A DNA stretch of 64,000 bases from Sinorhizobium meliloti 4H41 (GTDB lineage Bacteria; Pseudomonadota; Alphaproteobacteria; Rhizobiales; Rhizobiaceae): assembly GCF_000375585.1 (NCBI RefSeq), contig NZ_AQWP01000002.1, positions 248,001-312,000 on the forward strand, read 5' to 3'. The position numbers and the translations under genes are program-made. Numbering within the stretch: position 1 is the first letter of the stretch; each line of letters opens with the position of its first letter. The notes beneath the pieces were generated by a model, which saw only the letters and a program-made list of their open reading frames with translations, had not been told where the DNA came from and did no database searches. Positions 56,250 to 64,000 of this stretch are shown here, one piece after another.

Positions 56250-57011
56250 TCAGTTGCGCAGCTTGTACCCGGTCCGGAATATCCATGTCAGTGCGGACAT
56301 GCAGAGGGCGAGAAAGACGAGAATGATTGCCGCGCTGGCGAGCGGATTTACGTCCGATATCTCGAAGAAGCTCCAGCGGAAGCCGCTGATCAGATAAAGG
56401 ACCGGGTTGAAGTGGCTTACTGCCCGCCAGAATGGCGGCAGCATGTCGATCGAATAGAAGCTGCCGCCGAGGAAGACGAGCGGCGGGACCACCAGCATCG
56501 GAATGAGGTTGAGCTGCTCGAAATCCTTCGCCCAGATGCCGATCAGGAAACCGAACAGGCTGAAGGTCACCGCCGTCAGAACGAAAAAGAAAAGCATCAC
56601 GAAGGGATGGGCGATGCTGAGATCGACGAACAGCGAGGCCGTGACGAGGATGATCGTGCCGATCATCATCCCCTTTGTCGCCGCTGCTCCCACATAACCG
56701 AGCACAATCTCCAGCATGGATATCGGTGACGACAGCACCTCATAGATCGTGCCGGTGAATTTCGGAAAATAGATCCCGAATGAGCCGTTGCCGATGCACT
56801 GCGTCAGAAGCGTCAGCATCATCAACCCGGGCGTGATGAAGGCACCGTAGGAAATCCCGTCGATTTCCTGGATGCGTCCACCGATGGCGGCTCCGAAAAC
56901 GATAAAATAGAGCGAAGTGGAGATGACGGGCGACACGACGCTTTGCAGAAGCGTGCGGCGTGTGCGTGCCATTTCGAAGAAATAGATGGATTTGACTGCT
57001 TCTATGTTCAT
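56250..57011 (-). CDS. ABC-2 type exporter permease (YadH-like)
   Basis: A 253-residue ABC-2 membrane subunit with six hydrophobic helices; the conserved region near [34 protein letters not shown] is in the family's C-terminal half. Works with the ATPase below. Its ATG lies in the last four bases of the ATPase gene. Substrate unknown. Confidence 0.88.
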   Translation of the reverse strand: MNIEAVKSIYFFEMARTRRTLLQSVVSPVISTSLYFIVFGAAIGGRIQEIDGISYGAFITPGLMMLTLLTQCIGNGSFGIYFPKFTGTIYEVLSSPISMLEIVLGYVGAAATKGMMIGTIILVTASLFVDLSIAHPFVMLFFFVLTAVTFSLFGFLIGIWAKDFEQLNLIPMLVVPPLVFLGGSFYSIDMLPPFWRAVSHFNPVLYLISGFRWSFFEISDVNPLASAAIILVFLALCMSALTWIFRTGYKLRN

Positions 57012-57934
57012 CGCCCCGCCTCCACGATCTCAACGAAAATATCCTCGAGCGAACTCTGCCTGGTGGAAATGTCCCGGAGCCTGATGCCCGCCTCGGCCAG
57101 CGCCGCGAGCAGCGACGTGATGCCCGTCCGATCAGCGCTCGTGTCGTATTCATAGATCAGGCGTTCGCCGTCGCCCTCCAGCAACAAATTGTAGGAGGCA
57201 AGAGAATCGGGAACCCGCTCCAGAGGTTGGGCCAGATCGACGCGCAGCTGCTTGCGTCCGAGTTTCGTCATCAACGCATTCTTGTCTTCGACGAGCAGTA
57301 TCTCGCCGCTGTTGATCACCGCGATCCGGTCGGCGATCTCCTCCGCTTCCTCGATGTAGTGGGTCGTGAGGATGATCGTCACGCCCGAAGCGCGCAGCCG
57401 CTGGACGACCTCCCACATGCTCTTTCGCAGGCTGACGTCGACACCGGCCGTCGGCTCGTCGAGGAAAAGAACGCGCGGCTCGTGCGAGAGCGCCTTGGCG
57501 ATCAGAACGCGCCGCTTCATGCCCCCGGAAAGCTCGCGCAGGGTGCTGTCCTTCTTGTTCCAGAGCGAGAGGTCTTTCAGTACCTTTTCGATATGCGCCG
57601 GATCCGGCTTCCTGCCGTGAAGCCCGCGCGAGAAGGAAACGGTGTTCCACACCGTCTCGAAAGCGTCGGTCGTCAGTTCCTGCGGCACAAGGCCTATCAT
57701 CGCCCGTGTCTGGCGGAAGTCGCGCACGACGTCGTTGCCGCCGACGGTAACCTGGCCGCCCGTCGCATTGACAATACCGCAGACGATCGAGATGAGCGTC
57801 GTCTTGCCGGCGCCGTTCGGACCGAGGAGGGCAAGAATTTCGCCCTCTTCGATATCGAGGCTGACGTCCTTCAAGGCCTGAAACCCCGAGGCATAGGTCT
57901 TCGACAGATTGGAGATGGAAACGATTGGCGCCAT
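57008..57934 (-). CDS. ABC-2 exporter ATP-binding protein (YadG-like)
   Basis: A 308-residue ATPase: Walker [12 protein letters not shown]-loop VPQE, signature LSGGMKRR, Walker [14 protein letters not shown]-loop TTHY, followed by a ~75-residue C-terminal regulatory tail. Upstream gene of the pair; overlaps the permease by four bases. Confidence 0.9.
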   Translation of the reverse strand: MAPIVSISNLSKTYASGFQALKDVSLDIEEGEILALLGPNGAGKTTLISIVCGIVNATGGQVTVGGNDVVRDFRQTRAMIGLVPQELTTDAFETVWNTVSFSRGLHGRKPDPAHIEKVLKDLSLWNKKDSTLRELSGGMKRRVLIAKALSHEPRVLFLDEPTAGVDVSLRKSMWEVVQRLRASGVTIILTTHYIEEAEEIADRIAVINSGEILLVEDKNALMTKLGRKQLRVDLAQPLERVPDSLASYNLLLEGDGERLIYEYDTSADRTGITSLLAALAEAGIRLRDISTRQSSLEDIFVEIVEAGR

Positions 57935-58201
57935 GGAACATATCCGGGAAGAGGTGCAAAGACGGCAGGGTGCTGCTCTATATGGGCCGATTCACATGGA
58001 TTTGCAGCCCGTCCAAGCCAAATTTACGTTGACGCTCCGTCAAGGGCGCCGCTCCGCTTAGCGACTGCTGCCCGTGCGCCAGTAGAATCTCTTGGAGTGC
58101 GGACACCAGCCGTGCCGCCTTTCCTCGGCGAGCCGATAGAAATCTTTCTCGCGTCGCGCCGCGTCGTAACGATGCCGAACAATCTCGAGCGCTGCCTAAT
58201 C

Positions 58202-58220
58202 TTGATTGCTGTCATCAAGA
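58202..58220. promoter_or_regulatory. Iron-responsive (IRO-type) box upstream of the binding protein
   Basis: CTTGATTGCTGTCATCAAG, which is TGA-N9-TCA within a longer CTTGA...TCAAG dyad. This matches the RirA IRO box of rhizobia. It lies about 156 bases before the binding-protein start. Binding is an inference; RirA represses iron-uptake genes when iron is abundant. Confidence 0.7.
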
Positions 58221-58375
58221 TATGTATGCGATGCAAAAGCGTGCATGAGGGCCCGCCGCCCGAACAATGGTCTCTCTCGCCGGCGCGATCGATTTCGGCC
58301 ACGAGATAGACCGAACGGGTCGGCGCTCTGTCTGCGGGACAGGCCGCGTCAATCATTCGAGGGAGGAGAATTGTC

Positions 58376-59542
58376 GTGAGGAGAAAACTTTCGGTGCTTT
58401 GCGCCGCAATCGCCTTTCTGGTCCTGATGGTTCCGGCCGTTGCGTTCACCGGGGAGCGGACAGAGGCGGAGAAGCCTGCACCGATCACGGTCACCGATAT
58501 CGCCGGCCGCGAGGTGACGGTAAATACGCCGGTCAGGCGCGTACTGCTTGGTGAGGGGCGGCAACTCTACCTTGTTGCGTCGCTCGAGCCGGAAGATCCC
58601 TTGGCTCGCGTCGTCGCATGGCGCGACGATCTGATCGAGGCCGATCCGGCGACATACAGGCAGTACCTCGAAGCCTTTCCCAGATTGGCGGAGCTTCCGG
58701 CATTTCCTGGAAAGGAAAACGGTCTGATCGACATAGAATCGACAATCGTCCTGAAACCCGACGTGGTCCTGCTCAATCTCGAGGCCATGCGTGCGAACGA
58801 AGATGCCAAATATATCGAGAAGCTCGCGGAGCTCCAGATCCCGGTCCTCTATATCGATTTCCGCCATCATCCGCTGAAGAACACCGAGCCTACCATCCGT
58901 CTGCTCGGGAAGATCATGGAGCGCGAGGAGCGCGCGGAAGAGATCATCGCATTCCGCCGTGAAGCGATGGCACGAGTGACCGACGTCATCGGCACGTCCA
59001 AGCCCGAGCGCCCGAGGGTGTTCATCGAGAGGATCGGCGGCTATGCCGACGATTGCTGCCTTACCTTCGGGGCCGAAAACTTCGGCAAGTATGTCGAACT
59101 CGCCGGCGGCCTCAATATCGGCAGCGACATTCTTCCTTCCACGTTCGGACAGCTCAATCCGGAGCAGGTGATCGCCGCCAATCCCGAACATGTCGTCGTT
59201 ACCAGCGCCGACTGGGAAGCCTACGTGCCGGGCGGGCACTGGATCCCCCTGGGACCCGGCGCGGATGAGACGGTGAGCCGGCAGAAGCTCGAATGGTTCA
59301 CCAGCCGCAGCGCCTACACCGACATCGCAGCCCAGAAGACCCGGACCTTCCACGGCATCTGGCACCAGTTCTACAACAGCCCCTATGAGTTCTTCGCCGT
59401 CCAGCAACTGGCGAAATGGCTCCACCCGGAACTCTTTGCCAGCCTCGATCCGGACGCGACATTTGCCGAGTATCACCGGCGTTTTCTGCCCATCCCCTAT
59501 CGTCCCGGCTATGCCGTCAGCCTCGTCGACAGCACTGACTGA
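58376..59542 (+). CDS. Iron-siderophore ABC transporter, periplasmic binding protein
   Basis: A 388-residue solute-binding protein of the FepB/BtuF type: signal peptide MRRKLSVLCAAIAFLVLMV to FTGE, then ITVTDIAGREVTVNTPVRRVLLGEG (the Peripla_BP_2 start) and helices connecting two lobes. It uses a GTG start at 58376 with GGAGGAG nearby. An IRO-type box lies upstream. It converges on a TonB-dependent receptor with its own IRO box, which points to ferric-siderophore uptake. No permease or ATPase is adjacent. Confidence 0.82.
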   Translation: MRRKLSVLCAAIAFLVLMVPAVAFTGERTEAEKPAPITVTDIAGREVTVNTPVRRVLLGEGRQLYLVASLEPEDPLARVVAWRDDLIEADPATYRQYLEAFPRLAELPAFPGKENGLIDIESTIVLKPDVVLLNLEAMRANEDAKYIEKLAELQIPVLYIDFRHHPLKNTEPTIRLLGKIMEREERAEEIIAFRREAMARVTDVIGTSKPERPRVFIERIGGYADDCCLTFGAENFGKYVELAGGLNIGSDILPSTFGQLNPEQVIAANPEHVVVTSADWEAYVPGGHWIPLGPGADETVSRQKLEWFTSRSAYTDIAAQKTRTFHGIWHQFYNSPYEFFAVQQLAKWLHPELFASLDPDATFAEYHRRFLPIPYRPGYAVSLVDSTD

Positions 59543-59678
59543 TCGGCCCAGCCTGGTGATTCAAGCGCGTGAGGCTCTCCACGGAGTGTCTCGCCTTCGC
59601 TTTTCTACGTTCGTGAGGTACGCGGTCACGCCTGCATCCGCGGGTTGCTGATCCGGTTCGACCGCACGCTCGACGGCC

Positions 59679-59700
59679 GGAGGCGCCCGACGGCGCCTCC
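59679..59700. terminator. Hairpin between convergent iron genes
   Basis: GGAGGCGCC-cgac-GGCGCCTCC, a perfect 9-base stem in the 177-base gap between the binding-protein and receptor genes. No T-run; may act as a bidirectional terminator. Confidence 0.5.
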
Positions 59701-59719
59701 ATGGGCATACTCGGTGGAA

Positions 59720-61858
59720 TCAGAAGTCGGTTGTCATGGAGACCTTCACCGTCAGCGGCGCACCCTGCGACAGGGTGCCGTAACTTGCAACGCCGGACCA
59801 GTAGTCAAGGTCGAAGACATTCTCGACATTGGCGCGGAACGTGACCGGCCTCTCGTTGATCGCGGTCAAGTAGCGGGCGCCGAGATCAAGCCGGGTCCAG
59901 GAGGGAATTTCCTGGGTGTTTGCCGTATTCACAAACTGCTCGTCCGTGTGGATGACATTGCCGGTGAGCGTCAGACCAGGCAAGAAGGGCGTATCCCACT
60001 CCGCCCCCAGATTGACCTGCAGAGAGGGCACCCCGATCGGGGTATTGCCACGCGCCGCGTCATCGCTCGTTTTCGTGATTTCGCCGTGGATGAAGGCGAC
60101 ACCACCGAGAACCCGGATTTCGGGTGTCACCTCGCCGAAGACGTTCAACTCGACGCCGCGGTTGCGCTGTTCGCCGCCTTCCGCGAAGACCAGGCCGCCG
60201 CCCTGCGTCTCCAGCACGCCGAACGGCTTTTCGATCTGAAACACGCTGGCGGTCACCGCCACGCGTCCGAGATCGACTTTGGTGCCGATCTCGTATTGCC
60301 TTGATCGGTAGGGCGCAAGCGTCTCGCCCGAATTGACGGCCGTCGCCGGGGCCGTGTCGCCGACGCTGAGGCCCTCAACGTAATTGGCATAAAGCGCGAC
60401 GTTTTCCCACGGCTTGAATACGATGCCAGCGAGCGGCGTCAGAGCGCTCTCGTCGGAAGATGCGGTGATGGCGCCCGTGGCAGGGCTGTAGTTTTCGGTA
60501 TCGATATGCTGCCAGCGCCCACCCAAGGTCAGTTGCACGCGCTCATCGAACATCGACATGGTGTCGGAAAGCGCGAAACCATGGAAGATATTCTCCGAAG
60601 CTCTTGGCACATGGGTCGGCTGCGGCACCTCCTGCTCGGGACGAGGAAGCGGATCGAAGATATTGGTTGGCTGCGCGATTCCAGAGTTAGAGCCGCGCGC
60701 GAGACGTTGCTGAAGCCCGCTGACCTGGAATGTGACCGAGTGATCGATGGCCGCCGTCTCGAACTCGGCGCGAACGCCCGCCTCCGCCGTCAGACGGTCG
60801 ACATCGAAGACGAAATTCTGCGGGGTGACACTGGCGTCGCCGGCAGAGTTAAGAAGCAGCGGAGTGCCAAAGAGGCGCTCGACCCGCGAATTCCCGCCAC
60901 CGACGGCCGCGAAGACGGTGACCGCGTCACTCAGGTCATATTCAACCCGCCCCAACCAGGACAGGTCCTCGGTCGTCGCCCATTCCCAGGGTTCCTGGAT
61001 ATTGGATCGGCCACCCGGCGCCTCGGGAATTTCGAAATTCCCAAACGGGAAGAATGGGCGCAGCGGGGCGTCGACGTCCTGCCGTTGCCCGATGACGTCC
61101 AGGGTCGCCCGGATGCCTTCGCCCTCGTAGTCGAGCGCGATTGCGCCGACACCGACGTCGAGTGACTGGTTGTCGATGGCGGTGTCGCCGCCGCGATAAC
61201 TGCCATTGAAGCGGACGCCGAACTGGCGCTGGTCGCCGAAGCGGCGACTGACATCCAGATGTCCGCCGCCGTAAAGATCGGAGGCATAGTCGGTCGTCAC
61301 GCGAGTCAGATCAATCTCGGGCGCGCGTTTCGGCACGATATTGATACTGCCGCCGACGCTGCTGTTCGGAGAGATGCCGTAAAGGAGTGCCGTCGGTCCC
61401 TTGATAACCTCCACACGTTCGGCATAGTCGGTGAACAGACGAAAGGTGGGAGCGACGCCGAAGACCCCGTCGAAGGAGACTTCGCCAAAATTCCCCTCGT
61501 TGAGCGGAAACCCCCTGATGTAGAAGGAATCCAGCATTCCGCCGGAGGCGTGAGTGCTCCTGACCGACGGATCGTTGGCCAGAACGTCGGCTACAGTCTT
61601 CGCATTCTGATTCTCGATCGTCGCCGCGGTATAGCTGGTTATGTTGAACGGCGTGTCCATGAAGTCGCGGTTGCCGAGCAAGCCGACGCGACCACCGCGC
61701 GCTACCTGCCCCCCGGCGTAGTCTTCCGGTTCCGTGCCTATCGTCGCAGTCGCGGCGCCCCTCACCTCGATGCGATCCAGCACCGTCGCATCTTGTGCCA
61801 AAGCGGCACGGCTCACCGTTGCCAGCAGGACAGCCAGCAGTCCAACACGCAGTTCCAT
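59720..61858 (-). CDS. TonB-dependent siderophore receptor
   Basis: A 712-residue outer-membrane receptor. Signal peptide MELRVGLLAVLLATVSRAALAQ, a TonB-box-like DATVLDRIEV, a plug domain (VADVLANDPSVRSTHAS, FYIRGFPLNEGN, VEVIKGPTALLYG) and a 22-strand barrel ending in VSMTTDF, with a C-terminal Phe as expected. Resembles ferrichrome/FoxA-type receptors; the siderophore is not identifiable. A ribosome site AGAGGGG precedes the ATG at 61858, and an IRO-type box lies ~90 bases upstream. Confidence 0.9.
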   Translation of the reverse strand: MELRVGLLAVLLATVSRAALAQDATVLDRIEVRGAATATIGTEPEDYAGGQVARGGRVGLLGNRDFMDTPFNITSYTAATIENQNAKTVADVLANDPSVRSTHASGGMLDSFYIRGFPLNEGNFGEVSFDGVFGVAPTFRLFTDYAERVEVIKGPTALLYGISPNSSVGGSINIVPKRAPEIDLTRVTTDYASDLYGGGHLDVSRRFGDQRQFGVRFNGSYRGGDTAIDNQSLDVGVGAIALDYEGEGIRATLDVIGQRQDVDAPLRPFFPFGNFEIPEAPGGRSNIQEPWEWATTEDLSWLGRVEYDLSDAVTVFAAVGGGNSRVERLFGTPLLLNSAGDASVTPQNFVFDVDRLTAEAGVRAEFETAAIDHSVTFQVSGLQQRLARGSNSGIAQPTNIFDPLPRPEQEVPQPTHVPRASENIFHGFALSDTMSMFDERVQLTLGGRWQHIDTENYSPATGAITASSDESALTPLAGIVFKPWENVALYANYVEGLSVGDTAPATAVNSGETLAPYRSRQYEIGTKVDLGRVAVTASVFQIEKPFGVLETQGGGLVFAEGGEQRNRGVELNVFGEVTPEIRVLGGVAFIHGEITKTSDDAARGNTPIGVPSLQVNLGAEWDTPFLPGLTLTGNVIHTDEQFVNTANTQEIPSWTRLDLGARYLTAINERPVTFRANVENVFDLDYWSGVASYGTLSQGAPLTVKVSMTTDF

Positions 61859-61945
61859 AGATACCCCTCTAAGAACATCGACCGAGACGGCCGACTCGCT
61901 TTGCAACGAGCCGAGCACGTCGGTACAAAACCGGTGTTAGATAAC

Positions 61946-61962
61946 TTGATTTTTTATGTCAA
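61946..61962. promoter_or_regulatory. Iron-responsive (IRO-type) box upstream of the TonB receptor
   Basis: TTGATTTTTTATGTCAA: TGA-N9-TCA (61947-61961) with matching flanks. It lies ~90 bases upstream of the receptor start in an otherwise A/T-rich patch, as expected for a RirA site. The gap 61859-62169 (311 bases) otherwise shows no gene. Confidence 0.75.
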
Positions 61963-62169
61963 CAATTGCGTGCAGCCGTTATTTGCAGCGATAAAATGGA
62001 ACGGCCGCGCGTTCGGCGCCGTCCGCCGCGTTCGCTTGCGGGTGTTTTCCGACCGGGAGACGCCGGATACCCCTGGACGCCTGCCCCGTCATCCTCGACT
62101 CCTCTCCCGAGACGAGGCCATCGCGACGTCAGCCGGGTCGTCCGACCGATGGTCCGCTTGTGCAGCGTG

Positions 62170-63366
62170 CTAATCGCAGTGCCGGTAACCGGACTTACGC
62201 GTGCGCAGATCGAAGTGGAAATGGTCCTTGTGGAAAGGATCGCTGCCTGGTCCGAGCACCGTGTGGAAATACTTGCAGCTGTCCGTGCGCACCGCTTTCA
62301 GGAGCCCCCGCTCACGGAAAGCAAAGAAGCCCTTCTTGCGCACATCGATTTCCTTGCCGTTTTTCAGCACGAACTTGCCGACGTCTATCGCGTTGCCGCG
62401 CGCATGTTCCGACATGGGATTGCCGCGGCGGGAGTTCATCGTCCGGCAGGAGTAGCCGCCGAGGGGCTTGATCGTCTTGACGCCCGACCAGTAACGGTAG
62501 CGCGACGACGGCGCCAGCTCGTATTTCACCCACCTGGCGAAGGCTTCCGTTACCTGGCAATTCAGCTTCACCGCAGGTTTGACGGCGATGTCGCCGGACA
62601 GGCCGCTGAGCTCGATCGGGTAGTCGATGCCACAGGACGGTCCGTTACGGACGCGCGGAACGTCGCGGAAGACGACGCCGAGCTTCTTCAACCGCTGCCG
62701 GCACGCGACCTCCGAGCCCGGCATTTCGCCGGTGTATTCCGGCGTGGACAGGGGGCTGCGGGCGCGCGGTATGAAAGCGACCTGCTGCGGCTGCTCAGTG
62801 CGCGTCGCCCGCTGGGGCTCGAGAACACGCGTTCTATTCACTTCCTCGGCCGCGCTCTGCGCGGGAGCAAGGGGCGGCAGGTCGGGATCATAGCCGGGAT
62901 TCGCCTCAGGCATCGGCATCGGCTGCGGCGCTCCGGCAAGCTGTCGCACATCGCTTTCGCCGATACCGGCCACGACCGGCTGCGTCGTATTCCCCTCGGC
63001 GATCTCGCCGGCCTGCTCCTGCGCCAGGCCGACCACCGGTTCGACGCCGAGCATGGCGTCCATGTTCACCCCCTCGGGCGGAACCGTCATCGATCCGGCC
63101 CCGGCGACCTGGCCCTGGGGCGCAAGAGCCGCATTACTGGAAGCCGGGGCAACGGAGGTCCGGCTGGCCATGGCGACCGGCTCTGACGACGGATAGGCAG
63201 CGACTTCCTGCTCCGGCATGGCTGCAGGCGCCGGCCTGATCGCGCCGACACGGGAGCTCCCGTCGATTCGGGCCGGTGGCGCAAGCACGTCCGTCGTGCA
63301 GGCAACGAGCGGAATGGACAACAGCAGCGCCGCCAATGGACGATGAAGAAGAGAAACATACGCCAT
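62170..63366 (-). CDS. Extensin-family lipoprotein
   Basis: A 398-residue protein. Signal sequence with a lipobox-like LVAC (MAYVSLLHRPLAALLLSIPL then VAC) suggests lipidation at Cys. About 150 residues of Pro/Ala-rich low-complexity linker follow. The C-terminal extensin-like domain has CGIDYPIELSGL, YSCRTMNSRRGNPMSEHARGN and a conserved HKDHFHFDL motif. The last motif resembles D-Ala-D-Ala-carboxypeptidase-like His residues, so a peptidoglycan role is plausible. Start ATG 63366; ATG 63384 is an alternative. Confidence 0.8.
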   Translation of the reverse strand: MAYVSLLHRPLAALLLSIPLVACTTDVLAPPARIDGSSRVGAIRPAPAAMPEQEVAAYPSSEPVAMASRTSVAPASSNAALAPQGQVAGAGSMTVPPEGVNMDAMLGVEPVVGLAQEQAGEIAEGNTTQPVVAGIGESDVRQLAGAPQPMPMPEANPGYDPDLPPLAPAQSAAEEVNRTRVLEPQRATRTEQPQQVAFIPRARSPLSTPEYTGEMPGSEVACRQRLKKLGVVFRDVPRVRNGPSCGIDYPIELSGLSGDIAVKPAVKLNCQVTEAFARWVKYELAPSSRYRYWSGVKTIKPLGGYSCRTMNSRRGNPMSEHARGNAIDVGKFVLKNGKEIDVRKKGFFAFRERGLLKAVRTDSCKYFHTVLGPGSDPFHKDHFHFDLRTRKSGYRHCD

Positions 63367-63561
63367 ACTGATTGCCGCCTTCATCCATGACAAAGCTTCG
63401 GCCTTGTCCGTGCGCCGCCTGCCCACAGCCGAGAATGAACCTGCGGAATGTCGCCAAACGGGCGCTCGGTCGAGAAAGTCGGCTTTGCAAAGCAATTTAA
63501 GCAAACGTGGTAAACGAAGCCTTGCCGGCCGCACGCCAAATCGGGCGAGCGGGGACAAAAG

Positions 63562-63596
63562 AAAAGGCCCGCATCCTTACGGGTGCGGGCCTTTTC
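63562..63596 (-). terminator. Terminator of the Kazal-like gene
   Basis: Minus strand: GGCCCGCACCC-gtaa-GGATGCGGGCC then TTTTCTTTTG, 20 bases after the Kazal-like gene stop. The A/T-rich flanks on both sides make it potentially bidirectional. Confidence 0.85.
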
Positions 63597-63615
63597 TTTG
63601 TGGGTTTTCGTCCGA

Positions 63616-64000
63616 CTAACGGCATTCCCCCGGATGGGCGACGCGGAACCCGTCCGCTCGTGCCTCGCAGGCATTCGGGAACGTTCTTGATCGTCCATTG
63701 CGCTCGCCGCAGACCGGCGCGAATTCGCGCGTGCAGAATTGCGGCTGCTGCGGACGATCATCCTCACGGCGGCATTCTCCGGGTGCGACGACGCGGAAGC
63801 CTTCGGCGCGCGCCATGCACGAATTTGGGAAGGTCTGCCTTCGCGGGCCGCGCTGGCCGCAAACCGGCGAAAACTCGCGCGTGCAGACCTGCTCTTCCGG
63901 CGGACGGGATGCCGGACGGCATTCGCCGCGATGAACGACACGGAAGCCGTCGGCGCGTGCCTGGCAGGCATTGGGGAAGGTCCGAATGCGATTGCCGCGT
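63616..64000 (-). CDS. Kazal-type serine-protease-inhibitor-like repeat protein (partial)
   Basis: A gene cut by the right edge; 128 C-terminal codons remain. They encode two full repeats and most of a third, each of the form C-x7-C-x13-C-x14-C. An example starts CTREFAPVCGERNG and ends RVAHPGEC. Classical Kazal domains have six cysteines; these have four. Spacers are acidic and Gln/Pro-rich (REDDRPQQPQ). The signal peptide would be beyond the edge. Bacterial Kazal-like proteins are usually secreted or periplasmic protease inhibitors; that role is inferred. Confidence 0.75.
   Translation of the reverse strand, partial: RGNRIRTFPNACQARADGFRVVHRGECRPASRPPEEQVCTREFSPVCGQRGPRRQTFPNSCMARAEGFRVVAPGECRREDDRPQQPQFCTREFAPVCGERNGRSRTFPNACEARADGFRVAHPGECR

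Noticed and set aside
57935..58375. Possible small gene between the ABC exporter and the binding protein
   Set aside because: Only short shadow frames are seen; the region has the IRO-type box and presumably promoters, nothing else I can support.
63381..63971. 196-residue minus-strand frame overlapping the Kazal-like gene
   Set aside because: It is Arg/Ser/Ala-rich in another frame; the Kazal-like frame has regular cysteine spacing and a terminator.

Overview
This window is GC-rich alphaproteobacterial chromosome and looks like Sinorhizobium (Ensifer), close to S. meliloti or S. medicae. The strongest evidence is an adjacent dme - sinR - sinI block: a malic enzyme of 770 residues with a phosphotransacetylase-like tail, followed by the Sin quorum-sensing pair. 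Supporting evidence is bluB under a cobalamin riboswitch, P. denitrificans-type cobalamin genes, RIME-like intergenic palindromic elements, and iron-responsive (TGA-N9-TCA) operators of the RirA type. I saw no rRNA, tRNA, CRISPR array, prophage or intact insertion sequence. Gene density is high and nearly everything is ordinary core chromosome.

Layout. 1-9.4 kb: a partial MlaE-type permease, a dipeptide epimerase-type enolase superfamily enzyme (dgcA-like) converging on an MFS transporter, an LpxH-like phosphoesterase, dme, sinR, sinI and a DUF2865 protein. 9.4-14.1 kb: two near-identical RIME-like elements around a decayed GIY-YIG fragment, bluB with its riboswitch, then a PhyH-type dioxygenase/SDR operon divergent from a LacI-type regulator. 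14.1-24.5 kb: a PD40 beta-propeller protein coupled to nadE, an LTA-synthase-like membrane sulfatase, a TadE/TadG pair, a winged-helix-like protein, a GFA protein and class II DAHP synthase. 24.5-37.8 kb: gor, a DUF2059 protein, rpiA, gph, an L,D-transpeptidase, fumC, a PPOX flavoprotein, a hydrolase/MarR divergent pair, a DUF971 protein, moaA, an EamA transporter, the last 37 codons of a lost mobA, and mobB.

37.9-50 kb: an OmpA-family protein with a long E/Q/A-rich tandem repeat, a polar amino-acid ABC transporter lacking its ATPase gene, an Usg-like protein, an SDR without the usual catalytic Tyr/Lys, a DUF2270 membrane protein, a TPR-methyltransferase, a beta-hydroxyacid dehydrogenase with an AlkD-like protein, a VapBC pair, an Lrp regulator and a uracil-DNA glycosylase-like protein. 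50-64 kb: a thermonuclease-like protein, an orphan membrane histidine kinase, diacylglycerol kinase, cobT and cobS (divergent), a DUF1289/retropepsin pair, an ABC-2 exporter, an iron-regulated siderophore uptake pair (binding protein and TonB receptor, convergent, each with an IRO-type box upstream), an extensin-family lipoprotein, and a Kazal-like repeat protein cut by the right edge.

Shared themes: cobalamin lower-ligand synthesis and attachment (bluB, cobT, cobS), molybdenum cofactor (moaA, mobB and the mobA remnant), C4-dicarboxylate metabolism (dme, fumC), redox and NAD supply (gor, nadE), envelope maintenance, and iron acquisition. I did not find a clearly new multi-gene system. The best leads are the mobA remnant, the iron-box pair, the RIME/GIY-YIG scar, the 4-Cys Kazal-like repeats, the OmpA repeat array and the uncharacterised PhyH-SDR-LacI locus. 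All assignments come from reading motifs and family knowledge; no database search was run.
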